The notes under the pieces were generated by a model. The model searched no databases and was not told the origin of the DNA. It saw nothing but the letters and a program-made list of their open reading frames with translations. A stretch of 64,000 nt of DNA. It comes from DATCZB01 sp035513215. GTDB lineage: Bacteria; Pseudomonadota; Gammaproteobacteria; Steroidobacterales; Rariloculaceae. The position numbers and the translations under genes are program-made. This document shows, piece after piece, positions 54,511 through 62,680 of this stretch. The stretch's first letter is position 1, and each line of letters starts with the position of its first letter. The DNA is taken from contig DATKCK010000106.1 of the NCBI GenBank assembly GCA_035513215.1, forward strand, positions 1 through 64,000. The letters are read 5' to 3'.

Positions 54511-55592
54511 GCGCCGCGCCGATTCTGATCATGGCCGGCGGAACCGGAGGCCACGTGTTCCCGGGGCTCGCCGTCGCAGAGGCGCTGCTGGCGCGCAATC
54601 AGTCCGTGGTCTGGCTCGGCACGCGGCGCGGACTCGAGGCCGAGCTCGTGCCCGCGCGCGAAATCGACATCGAGTGGATATCGATTGCGGGCGTGCGCGG
54701 CCGCGGCTTCGGCGCCTGGATCGTTGCACCGTTCAAGATCGTCTGGGCGATGTTTCAGGCGCTCGCCGTGATGGTTCGTCGTCGGCCGGGCGCCGTGCTC
54801 GGTCTCGGCGGCTTCGTGGCGGGGCCTGGAGGCATCGCCGCCTGGCTCGCGCGAAAGCCGCTCGTGATTCACGAGCAAAACGCCGTTGCCGGCACGACGA
54901 ACCGGCTGCTTGCGCGATTCGCAAGCCGCGTCTTCGAAGCGTTTGCCAACAGCTTTCCGGCGAGCGCGCAGGCGATCGAGATCGGCAACCCCGTGCGGGC
55001 ATCGATTCTCGCTCGAAGGCACGAGACGTCGGACCTGACGACGGCCGATCGTCCCGTGCATCTGCTCGTTCTCGGCGGCAGCCAGGGCGCGCTCGCGCTG
55101 AACCGGGCCGTGCCCGCCGCCATTGCGCGGCTTCGAGCAGACCTCAAGCCTACGATTCGGCATCAGGCCGGCCGCAGCCTCGAGGCAGCCGAGCAGGCTT
55201 ACCGCATGGCCGGGGTCGAGTCCGAGAGCGTTGCCTTCATCGACGACATGGCCGAAGCCTATGCCTGGGCGGACATCGTCGTCGCGCGCGCCGGCGCATT
55301 GACGCTGTCCGAGCTTGCGGCGGCGGGCGTCGGTGCGATCCTCGTGCCGTTCCCGCATGCGATCGACGATCATCAACGCAAGAATGCCGAGGTTTTCGCG
55401 GCCGCCGGCGCCGCGCTGATCGTGCCGCAGGACGAGCTCGAAGCCGAGCCGCTGGCGGCGGAGCTCACGCGCCTCTTCGCTGACCGCGCCGAGCTCGTGG
55501 CGATGGGGAAACGCTGCCGATCGCTCGCGCGACCCGACGCGGCGCGCGTGCTCGCCGACGCCTGCATAGATCTTGCCGGAGCGCGGCCATGA
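54507..55592 (+). CDS. murG: UDP-GlcNAc:lipid I N-acetylglucosaminyltransferase
   Basis: MurG (361 residues) converts lipid I to lipid II at the cytoplasmic face of the membrane. The N-terminal G-G-T-G-G-H-V-F-P-G-L-A motif, G-G-S-Q-G-A in the middle, and A-G-A-L-T-L-S-E-L with P-F-P-H-A-I-D-D-H-Q in the C-terminal UDP-GlcNAc domain are all present. It is coupled to ftsW and murC by 4-nt overlaps. Confidence 0.97.
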   Translation: MSAAPILIMAGGTGGHVFPGLAVAEALLARNQSVVWLGTRRGLEAELVPAREIDIEWISIAGVRGRGFGAWIVAPFKIVWAMFQALAVMVRRRPGAVLGLGGFVAGPGGIAAWLARKPLVIHEQNAVAGTTNRLLARFASRVFEAFANSFPASAQAIEIGNPVRASILARRHETSDLTTADRPVHLLVLGGSQGALALNRAVPAAIARLRADLKPTIRHQAGRSLEAAEQAYRMAGVESESVAFIDDMAEAYAWADIVVARAGALTLSELAAAGVGAILVPFPHAIDDHQRKNAEVFAAAGAALIVPQDELEAEPLAAELTRLFADRAELVAMGKRCRSLARPDAARVLADACIDLAGARP

Positions 55593-57013
55593 ACGAGCGC
55601 ATGGGCAACATTCAGACCATTCACTTCGTCGGCATCGGCGGCGTTGGCATGGCCGGCATCGCCGAGGTCCTGATCAGTCTCGGCTACCGCGTTCAGGGCT
55701 CCGACCTGAAGGCCGGCAACGCAACGGCCAGGCTCGAAAGGCTCGGGGCCGACATCGCGATCGGCCATCGATCCGAGAATCTCGCCTCGGCCGACGTCGT
55801 CGTCGTCTCGAGCGCCGTGTCCGCCGATAACCCGGAAGTCGTTGCCGCGCAAACGGCGAGGATTCCCGTCGTTCGCCGCGCTCAGATGCTCGCCGAGCTC
55901 ATGCGCTTTCGCTACGGCATCGCTGTTGCCGGCACCCACGGCAAGACCACGACCACGAGTCTCGTTGCGAGCATTCTCGCGGAGGGCGGTCTCGATCCGA
56001 CATTCGTGATCGGCGGGCGGCTCGCGAGCGTCGATGCCAATGCGCGCCTCGGTGCCGGACGCTACCTCGTCGCCGAAGCCGACGAGAGCGATGCTTCGTT
56101 CCTTCATCTGCAACCGATGATCTCGGTCGTCACGAACATCGATGCCGATCATCTGGTCGCCTACGGCGGTGAGATCGCAAAGCTCAAGCAGGGGTTCCTC
56201 GAGTTCCTGCACAACCTTCCCTTCTATGGGCTCGCCGTCATGTGCAGCGATGACGACAATACGCGCGAGCTGATCCCCGACGTCGGCAGGCGCGTCGTCA
56301 GCTACGGCTTCGGCGAGCACGACGATGCTCGCGTCGAGGTGCTCGAGGCCCGCGGGCTCACGACGACGTTTCGGATTCACCACAACGGGCTCCCCGCAGC
56401 CGAGACCTTCGATCTGAACCTCCCGGGCCGGCACAATGTTCTGAACGCCACGGCCGCGATCTCGGTGGCCGTCGAGCTCGGTGTCGATATCGACGCGATC
56501 AGGCGCGCTCTGGCCGGATTCTCGGGTATCGATCGGCGTCTCCAGGTGTTGGGAGAAGTCGACACGCGGGCCGGCTCCGTCCTCTTCGCCGACGATTACG
56601 GTCACCATCCGACCGAGATTGCGGCCACGCTCGCGGCCGCTGGCGATGCCTGGCCCGGGCGGCGGCTCGTCGTCGTATTCCAGCCGCATCGCTATACGAG
56701 AACGCATGAGCTGTTCGACGAGTTCGCCCGGGTCCTGTCGACCTGCGACGCGCTCGTGTTGTTGCCGGTCTATCCGGCAGGCGAGCAGCCGATCACGGGG
56801 GCGGACAGCAAGAGTCTGGCACGCGCCATCCGCGCGCGCGGATCGGTCGAGCCCGTGCTCGTCGATGAGCTCGACGGCCTGCCCGACGTGCTCGGCAACA
56901 TCGTCAAGGCCAACGACGTCGTGCTGACGCTCGGTGCCGGGAGCATCGGGTCCGTCGCGTCCGGGCTCGTCGATGCGATGCGCGCGCGCCGCCCGGTCGG
57001 AGTCAAGGCGTGA
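55589..57013 (+). CDS. murC: UDP-N-acetylmuramate:L-alanine ligase
   Basis: MurC (474 residues) adds the first amino acid to UDP-MurNAc. N-terminal motif I-G-I/G-G-V-G-M, the ATP loop G-T-H-G-K-T-T-T, D-D-Y-G-H-H-P-T-E and F-Q-P-H-R-Y-T-R-T in the C-terminal domain are typical. It is followed by murB (4-nt overlap), not by ddlB as in Escherichia coli. Confidence 0.97.
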   Translation: MNERMGNIQTIHFVGIGGVGMAGIAEVLISLGYRVQGSDLKAGNATARLERLGADIAIGHRSENLASADVVVVSSAVSADNPEVVAAQTARIPVVRRAQMLAELMRFRYGIAVAGTHGKTTTTSLVASILAEGGLDPTFVIGGRLASVDANARLGAGRYLVAEADESDASFLHLQPMISVVTNIDADHLVAYGGEIAKLKQGFLEFLHNLPFYGLAVMCSDDDNTRELIPDVGRRVVSYGFGEHDDARVEVLEARGLTTTFRIHHNGLPAAETFDLNLPGRHNVLNATAAISVAVELGVDIDAIRRALAGFSGIDRRLQVLGEVDTRAGSVLFADDYGHHPTEIAATLAAAGDAWPGRRLVVVFQPHRYTRTHELFDEFARVLSTCDALVLLPVYPAGEQPITGADSKSLARAIRARGSVEPVLVDELDGLPDVLGNIVKANDVVLTLGAGSIGSVASGLVDAMRARRPVGVKA

Positions 57014-57915
57014 GTGTGGCAATCAATCCGATGAGCGACAAATCCACCGTGCGGCGCTCAGAACCGATGTCGCGGCACACGTCGTGGCGCGTCGGGGGAG
57101 CCGCCGATCTCTATTACGAGCCTGGGACGGTCGAGGAGCTCGGGTCTTTCCTCGCGTCCCTGCCGCAAGACTGCCCCGTCACCTGGATCGGGCTCGGCTC
57201 GAACCTGCTCGTGCGCGACGGCGGCATCCGCGGCGCCGTCGTCGCTACGAGCGCGCTGCCGAAGATCTTCGAGCACGCGAGCGGAGGCCGCGTTCGGGCG
57301 AGCGCCGCCTTGCCGTGCGCGACCCTGGCGAAGCGCGCCGCCCGTCTGGGATTGGGGCCCGCGGCCTTCTTCGCAGGAATCCCGGGCAGCGTCGGTGGCG
57401 CGCTGGCGATGAACGCAGGCGCTTTCGGAGGTGAGACCTGGGACAGCGTCGCGAGCGTCGAGACCATCGATCGCGCCGGGGCGATCAGAGCGCGGGGCAG
57501 GAGCGACTATGAAATCGGTTACCGGTCCGTGCGGGGTCCCGAACGGGAGTGGTTTCTCGCGGCGACATTCGCCTTTGCCGAAGCCTTGCCGGCGGAGCCT
57601 GCAAGGATTCGGTCGCTGCTCAGGGAGCGATCGGACAAGCAGCCGCTCGGGCTGCCGAGCGCAGGGTCCGTGTTCCGGAATCCGGAAGGCGCGCACGCCG
57701 GGGAGCTGATCGAGAAGGCGGGGCTCAAGGGCATGCGTCGCGGCGGCGCCGTCGTTGCCGATAAGCATGCCAACTTCATCATCAATACCGGTTCCGCCAC
57801 AGCGGCCGATATCGAGACGCTGATCGAAGCCATCAGGCAGCGCGTCAGCGAGGCGACCGGTATCGAGCTCGTGCCCGAAGTGCGAATCCTCGGTGAGCGG
57901 AAGGAGAGCCGCTAG
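57010..57915 (+). CDS. murB: UDP-N-acetylenolpyruvoylglucosamine reductase, probably type II
   Basis: MurB (301 residues) reduces the enolpyruvyl group with NADPH and FAD to make UDP-MurNAc. FAD-binding blocks include G-L-G-S-N-L-L-V-R-D-G-G and G-I-P-G-S-V-G-G-A-L-A-M-N-A-G; the catalytic Ser is in S-A-G-S-V-F-R-N-P and the Glu in L-V-P-E-V-R. The length and S-A-G-S-V-F motif point to the shorter type II enzymes, unlike the 342-residue type I of Escherichia coli. The start is GTG overlapping the murC stop. It sits where ddl usually is. Confidence 0.95.
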   Translation: MSVAINPMSDKSTVRRSEPMSRHTSWRVGGAADLYYEPGTVEELGSFLASLPQDCPVTWIGLGSNLLVRDGGIRGAVVATSALPKIFEHASGGRVRASAALPCATLAKRAARLGLGPAAFFAGIPGSVGGALAMNAGAFGGETWDSVASVETIDRAGAIRARGRSDYEIGYRSVRGPEREWFLAATFAFAEALPAEPARIRSLLRERSDKQPLGLPSAGSVFRNPEGAHAGELIEKAGLKGMRRGGAVVADKHANFIINTGSATAADIETLIEAIRQRVSEATGIELVPEVRILGERKESR

Positions 57916-58719
57916 ATGGCGCGCTCCCGACGCAATCGACTGAAGAGCCCGAAGCGCGAGTTGCCGAAGCTCCCGCCCCTGCCGCGTCCGACCATCGACT
58001 TTGGCGCGGTCTTCGCCGCCGTCGCTTTGAGCGCCATTGCGCTCATCAGCTTCGCGCTCGGCCGGGAGCTTCTCGATCTTCCGGTCAGGACGCTCGACAT
58101 CGAGGGCAGGTTCCAGCGCGTCACCAAGCTCGAAATCCTCGCGGCGGCGCAGCCGGCTCTCAGGGAGAGCTTTCTGACGCTCGACCTCGAGGACATCAGG
58201 CGCCGCGTTGCCGCCATCGACTGGGTCGATACGGTCAGACTGCGGCGCGTTTGGCCCGATACCTTGAAGATCTCGTATCAGGAGCACCGTGCCGCGGCGA
58301 GCTGGGGGGACGACGGACTGCTCAATACTCGCGGTGAGCTCTTCGCCAGCGACGTGCAACGCGAGTATCTGGAGCTGCCGCGGCTCGCGGGCCCCGAGGG
58401 CAGCCATCAGCGCGTGGCGGCGACGTATGTCGCCGTGCGCGACAGGCTGACGCGCGCGAACCTGATTCTCGAATCGATCGAGATGGATGCGCGCGGTGCG
58501 TTCTCGATCGGGCTCGCCGGAGGCATGAGGGTCCGGATCGGGCGCGACGATGTCGACGGCCGCATCGACCGGTTCTTCGCCGCGGCAGTGCCGACGCTCG
58601 CGGGTGAGATCGATCGGATCGACTACATCGATCTGCGTTATGCGAACGGCTTTGCCGTCGGTTGGCGCGACGAAGCGGTTTCGGATGCGACGACGGTGAG
58701 GGTCGAAGGCGGTGGCTAG
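57916..58719 (+). CDS. ftsQ: Cell division protein FtsQ
   Basis: FtsQ (267 residues) is a bitopic divisome scaffold. It has a basic cytoplasmic tail, one membrane helix (about residues 33-52), a POTRA domain starting V-R-T-L-D-I-E-G, and a beta domain with R-R-V-W-P-D-T-L-K-I and an E-H-R-A-A-A-S-W segment. It begins directly after the murB stop and overlaps ftsA by 8 nt. Confidence 0.95.
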   Translation: MARSRRNRLKSPKRELPKLPPLPRPTIDFGAVFAAVALSAIALISFALGRELLDLPVRTLDIEGRFQRVTKLEILAAAQPALRESFLTLDLEDIRRRVAAIDWVDTVRLRRVWPDTLKISYQEHRAAASWGDDGLLNTRGELFASDVQREYLELPRLAGPEGSHQRVAATYVAVRDRLTRANLILESIEMDARGAFSIGLAGGMRVRIGRDDVDGRIDRFFAAAVPTLAGEIDRIDYIDLRYANGFAVGWRDEAVSDATTVRVEGGG

Positions 58720-59947
58720 GCGCGACGATCGCAATCTGCTCGTCGGGCTCGACATCGGGACGTCGAAGGTCGTCGCTATCGTCGCCGAGGTGTCGCCGGA
58801 AGGTCTCATCGAGGTTATCGGGCTCGGCTCGAGCACGTCGCGAGGCCTGAAGCGGGGCGTCGTGGTCAATATCGAATCGACGGTGCAGTCGATTCAGCGC
58901 GCGATCGAGGAAGCGGAACTCATGGCCGGCTGCGAGATCAACACGGTCTATACGGGGATAGCGGGCAGTCACGTCAAGAGCCTGAACTCTCACGGCATCG
59001 TCGCGATCCGCGACAAGGAGGTCAGCGCGACCGACGTCGAGCGTGTCATCGATGCCGCCAAAGCCGTCGCGATTCCGGCGGATCAGCGCGTGCTGCACGT
59101 CCTGCCGCAGGAGTTCATCATCGATTCGCAGGAAGGCATCCCCGAGCCGATCGGCATGTCGGGCGTCAGGCTCGAGGCCCGCGTGCACCTCGTGACGGGC
59201 GCCGTCAGCGCCGCGCAAAACATCGTCAAGTGCGTGCAGCGCTGCGGGCTCAGCGTCGAGGACATCGTCCTCGAGCAGCTCGCGTCGAGCTATGCCGTTT
59301 TGACCGAGGACGAGAAGGAACTCGGGATCTGCATCATCGACATGGGCGGCGGAACGACGGACATCGCGGTTTTCTGCGGCGGGGCCATCCAGCACACGGC
59401 CGTCATTCCGATCGCGGGCGCACAGGTCACGAACGACATTGCCGTGTCGCTCAGGACGCCGGCCCAGTACGCCGAAGAGATCAAGATCAAGTACGCCTGC
59501 GCGCTGTCGCAGCTCGCCAACCCCGACGAGACGATCGAGGTGCCGAGCGTCGGCGACAGGCCGCCGCGGCGCCTCGCGCGACAGACGTTGGCCGAGGTCG
59601 TCGAGCCGCGCTACGAGGAATTGTTCCACCTCGTGCGCAAGGAGCTGCGTCGTTCGGGGTTCGAGGAGCTGATTGCGGCCGGCATCGTGCTTACCGGTGG
59701 CAGCGCGAAGATGGAAGGCGCGATCGAGCTGGCCGAAGAGGTCTTTCACATGCCGGTTCGTCTCGGCGTGCCGCAATACGTCGAAGGCCTTTCCGACGTC
59801 GTTCGCAATCCGATTCATGCAACCGGAGTCGGGCTCCTGCTCTACGGGCGGGAGGCTCTACAGGCGCGCGCGGAAGCGGCGCAATCGAAGCTGGGTTTGG
59901 GCAGTGTATTCCGACGAATGAAGTCATGGTTTCAAGGGAATCTTTAG
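58712..59947 (+). CDS. ftsA: Cell division protein FtsA
   Basis: FtsA (411 residues) is an actin-like ATPase that tethers FtsZ to the membrane and recruits the divisome. The N-terminal G-L-D-I-G-T-S-K phosphate-binding motif, D-M-G-G-G-T-T-D-I-A and a C-terminal amphipathic helix ending in R-R-M-K-S-W-F-Q-G-N-L (membrane-targeting sequence) are visible. The start is GTG, overlapping the ftsQ stop. Confidence 0.97.
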   Translation: MARRDDRNLLVGLDIGTSKVVAIVAEVSPEGLIEVIGLGSSTSRGLKRGVVVNIESTVQSIQRAIEEAELMAGCEINTVYTGIAGSHVKSLNSHGIVAIRDKEVSATDVERVIDAAKAVAIPADQRVLHVLPQEFIIDSQEGIPEPIGMSGVRLEARVHLVTGAVSAAQNIVKCVQRCGLSVEDIVLEQLASSYAVLTEDEKELGICIIDMGGGTTDIAVFCGGAIQHTAVIPIAGAQVTNDIAVSLRTPAQYAEEIKIKYACALSQLANPDETIEVPSVGDRPPRRLARQTLAEVVEPRYEELFHLVRKELRRSGFEELIAAGIVLTGGSAKMEGAIELAEEVFHMPVRLGVPQYVEGLSDVVRNPIHATGVGLLLYGREALQARAEAAQSKLGLGSVFRRMKSWFQGNL

Positions 59948-59971
59948 TGTTGTCGTTTAAGGAGTTTGAAC

Positions 59972-61114
59972 ATGTTTGAGTTGATGGACGGCTACAGCGA
60001 AACAGCGATCATCAAGGTCATCGGTATTGGCGGTGGCGGTGGCAACGCCGTAGCGCATATGGTCCGGGCGGGCATCGACGGGGTGGATTTCATTTGCGCC
60101 AACACCGACGCGCAGGCGCTCAAGAACGCGAAGGTCAAGACGGGGCTTCAGATCGGCTGCAACATCACCAAGGGTCTCGGGGCGGGCGCCAACCCGGAGG
60201 TGGGACGACAGGCAGCGATCGAGGATCGGGACCGGATTCATGAGGTCATCGAAGGCGCCGACATGCTCTTTATCACGGCGGGTCTCGGCGGCGGCACGGG
60301 CACCGGCGCGGCGCCGATCATCGCCCAGCTTGCCAAGGAGCTCGGGGTACTGACGGTCGCCGTCGTGACGCGGCCGTTCGAGATGGAAGGCACGAAGCGC
60401 ATGCGTGTCGCCGACCAGGGCATCGCGGAGCTCGCGAAGTACGTCGACTCGCTGATCACGATTCCGAACGAGAAGCTTCTGACCGTGCTCGGGCCGCAGA
60501 CGACGTTGCTCGATGCTTTCCGCGCGGCGAACGAGGTTCTTCAGGGGGCCGTGCAGGGCATCGCCGAGCTGATCACGCGGCCGGGGCTCATCAACGTCGA
60601 CTTCGCCGATGTCAGGACCGTCATGTCCGAGATGGGCATGGCCATGATGGGCTCGGGCACGGCGACGGGCGAGGATCGCGCGCGGGTCGCGGCGGAAGCG
60701 GCCATTTCGAGCCCGCTGCTCGAGGACATCAATCTCGCCGGCGCCAACGGCATTCTCGTCAACGTGACGGCAGGCATGGATCTGTCGATCGGCGAGTTCC
60801 AGGAGGTCGGGGACACGGTCAAGCAATTCGCGTCGGACGACGCGACCGTCGTCATCGGGACGGTCATCGATCCCGAGATGTCGCAGGAGATCAGGGTCAC
60901 GGTCGTCGCTACGGGTCTCGGTCAGGGCGCGGTCGCGGCGAAGGATCCGCAGGTTCGCATCGTGGCGCCCCCGAGGCACCGCGAGACGAATTACCGGGAC
61001 TTCGACACTCCTTCGGTGCAGCGGAAGCTCAGCGTGGGAGAGTCGAGGAGCGAGGACGAGGAGCTGCAGGAGATGCTCGACGTGCCGGCCTTCCTTCGCC
61101 GCCAGGCCAACTGA
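59972..61114 (+). CDS. ftsZ: Cell division GTPase FtsZ
   Basis: FtsZ (380 residues) forms the cytokinetic Z ring. The tubulin signature G-G-G-T-G-T-G is at about residues 100-106 and the N-terminal G-I-G-G-G-G-G-N-A is present. The C-terminal linker is short. The C-terminal peptide L-D-V-P-A-F-L-R-R-Q, which binds FtsA and ZipA, is conserved. ATG 59972 has AAGGAG 7 nt upstream. lpxC follows after an 83-bp gap. Confidence 0.98.
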   Translation: MFELMDGYSETAIIKVIGIGGGGGNAVAHMVRAGIDGVDFICANTDAQALKNAKVKTGLQIGCNITKGLGAGANPEVGRQAAIEDRDRIHEVIEGADMLFITAGLGGGTGTGAAPIIAQLAKELGVLTVAVVTRPFEMEGTKRMRVADQGIAELAKYVDSLITIPNEKLLTVLGPQTTLLDAFRAANEVLQGAVQGIAELITRPGLINVDFADVRTVMSEMGMAMMGSGTATGEDRARVAAEAAISSPLLEDINLAGANGILVNVTAGMDLSIGEFQEVGDTVKQFASDDATVVIGTVIDPEMSQEIRVTVVATGLGQGAVAAKDPQVRIVAPPRHRETNYRDFDTPSVQRKLSVGESRSEDEELQEMLDVPAFLRRQAN

Positions 61115-61197
61115 AGAGCCGTTTCCTTGCCGAGCGACAGGTCGCGTGCTACCGTCCCGGGCCCGCTCGCTCGACCAGTGGAAAAGGGAAGCTTCAC

Positions 61198-62109
61198 TTG
61201 AGGCAGCGTACGCTCAAAGACTCGATCCGGGCGACCGGAATCGGCCTGCACGGGGGGGCCAAGGTCTATATGACCCTGCGTCCGGCGCCGGCGAACACCG
61301 GCATCGTGTTTCGGCGCCTGGATCTGGCCGAGCCGGTCGATGTGCCGGCTACGGCCCTCAACGTGACCGAAACCAACCTCGGAACGACGCTCGAGAACGG
61401 CGCGGGGAAGGTCGCGACCGTCGAGCATCTGATGTCGGCGCTGGCGGGCCTCGGCATCGATAACGTGCTGATCGACCTGACTGGCGCCGAGGTGCCGATC
61501 ATGGACGGCAGCGCGGCGCCGTTCGTTTTTCTGATCCAGTCCGCCGGCATCGAAGAGCAGCCGGCGGACAAGCGCTTCATTCGTATCCTGCGGCCGATCG
61601 AGGTGACCGAAGGCGACAAATGGGCGCGGCTCGAGCCCTACGACGGCTTCAAGGTCAATTTCGAGATCGACTTCGATCATCCCGTGCTGCGAAAGCATCG
61701 GCAAAGAGCGAGCCTCGACTTCTCGACGACCGCGTTTCTCAAGGAGATCAGCCGGGCACGGACGTTCGGATTTCTGAAGGACGTCGAAACGCTGCGGGCC
61801 AACGAGCTCGCTCTCGGAGGCAGCCTCGATAATGCGATCGTCATGGACGAATATCGTGTCCTGAACGAGGACGGGCTCAGATTCAAGGACGAGTTCGTCC
61901 GCCACAAGGTGCTCGATGCCGTCGGCGACCTCTATCTGCTCGGATCGTGTCTGATCGGCGAGTTCACGGGGTTCAAGTCCGGTCACAGGCTCAACAATCT
62001 CCTGCTGCGCGCCTTGCTCGAGCAGCCCGAAGCCTTTGAAGAGATCATTTTCGACACGGTGAGGCCCTCGCCCGTGTCCTATCAGCTTCAGCCGGCAGCC
62101 GCCGACTGA
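61198..62109 (+). CDS. lpxC: UDP-3-O-acyl-N-acetylglucosamine deacetylase
   Basis: LpxC (303 residues) is the zinc deacetylase committing UDP-GlcNAc to lipid A. The zinc motifs include E-H-L-M-S-A-L, H-K-V-L-D-A-V-G-D (His and Asp ligands) and G-H-R-L-N-N. The N-terminus Q-R-T-L-K matches the family directly after the first codons, so the TTG at 61198 is the most likely start, supported by AAGGGAA 7 nt upstream. Convergent with dciA (14-bp gap). Confidence 0.96.
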   Translation: MRQRTLKDSIRATGIGLHGGAKVYMTLRPAPANTGIVFRRLDLAEPVDVPATALNVTETNLGTTLENGAGKVATVEHLMSALAGLGIDNVLIDLTGAEVPIMDGSAAPFVFLIQSAGIEEQPADKRFIRILRPIEVTEGDKWARLEPYDGFKVNFEIDFDHPVLRKHRQRASLDFSTTAFLKEISRARTFGFLKDVETLRANELALGGSLDNAIVMDEYRVLNEDGLRFKDEFVRHKVLDAVGDLYLLGSCLIGEFTGFKSGHRLNNLLLRALLEQPEAFEEIIFDTVRPSPVSYQLQPAAAD

Positions 62110-62123
62110 GCGTCCGGACCGGC

Positions 62124-62411
62124 CTAGGCCTGACCACCGCCAGGCACGGACACGCGTACCCTGACGGGCCGACCGCAAAGCTCCGACACCGAATACCGCA
62201 GGCGCGCGGCCCAGGCCGAGGAGTCCATGCCGATGACGAGGCGTCCCTGATCGTCGAGGTGCGCGCTGACCACATGTCCCGCCTCGGCTTCCGGGAGCTC
62301 GGATCGGACCTGCTCGGCGAGCTCCCGGCGCTCGAGCGCCTCGCGCCGGAGCCGCGATATGTCGCCAGTTTGCAACAGTTCGCCGATGGATCGGGGGCTG
62401 TTACCCCTCAT
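62124..62411 (-). CDS. dciA: DUF721 / DciA-like protein
   Basis: The 95-residue product matches the DUF721 core: G-R-L-V-I-G-M-D-S-S-A-W-A-A-R-L-R-Y (about residues 56-73), where DUF721 proteins have a L-x-V-x-x-x-S-x-A-W-A-x-x-L pattern. In Pseudomonas the DUF721 protein near lpxC and secA is DciA, a loader-like partner of the replicative helicase DnaB, and this is the same neighbourhood. It is shorter than the roughly 150-residue homologues. The start lacks a Shine-Dalgarno, and its upstream region is shared with the divergent riboswitch leader. Confidence 0.75.
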   Translation of the reverse strand: MRGNSPRSIGELLQTGDISRLRREALERRELAEQVRSELPEAEAGHVVSAHLDDQGRLVIGMDSSAWAARLRYSVSELCGRPVRVRVSVPGGGQA

Positions 62412-62480
62412 TCTGAGACCAGCGTCAACGTTTTGGGTCTCGAAGCTTGAGCCTGGCTCCGGATGCGCTCATGCTGGCCG

Positions 62481-62566
62481 AGCGCGAGAATGGGCAAACC
62501 GTTCGCGAGAACGGGACGCAAAGCCACCGATCTTGTGGATCGATTCCGAAGACAGCGGGGTTGCGA
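62481..62566 (+). ncRNA. Cyclic-di-GMP-I (GEMM-I) riboswitch aptamer
   Basis: The conserved GEMM-I core is present in order: TGGGCAAACC (62491-62500), a GNRA-capped stem GTTC-gcga-GAAC (62501-62512), GGGACGCAAAGCC (62513-62525), a variable stem CGATC-ttgtg-GATCG (62528-62542), and AGCGGGGTTGC (62554-62564). A closing P1 helix pairs CGCGA (62483-62487) with TTGCG (62561-62565), including one G-U. In the Vibrio cholerae Vc2 aptamer the GAAA loop docks into a receptor in the second stem; here the loop is GCGA and the receptor side looks non-standard. The element lies 115 nt upstream of the M23 peptidase ATG on the same strand, so it probably controls that gene. Confidence 0.87.
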
Positions 62567-62608
62567 GGTGCAGTACAGCAAAATTCGTTATACTCGGGAC
62601 GCTTCGAG

Positions 62609-62639
62609 CTCGCGCGTCGCGCCATGGTCGGCGCGTGAG
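62609..62639 (+). promoter_or_regulatory. GC hairpin in the riboswitch leader (candidate expression platform)
   Basis: CTCGCGCG (62609-62616) pairs with CGCGTGAG (62632-62639) with one G-U, leaving a 15-nt loop; a nested alternative CGCGCC/GGCGCG (62618-62623/62630-62635) also exists. The 5' arm can alternatively pair with TGCGAG (62562-62567), which overlaps the 3' strand of the aptamer P1 helix. No T-run follows, so it does not look like a classical intrinsic terminator. Confidence 0.45.
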
Positions 62640-62680
62640 AATAATAACGCTGTCAGACATCGCATTCGAGGCGTGCGTAA

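Noticed and set aside
62589..62594. TATACT as a -10 promoter for the M23 gene
   Set aside because: No -35 at acceptable distance (TTGCGA is 22 bp away), and it would produce a transcript lacking the aptamer. Could still be a secondary start.
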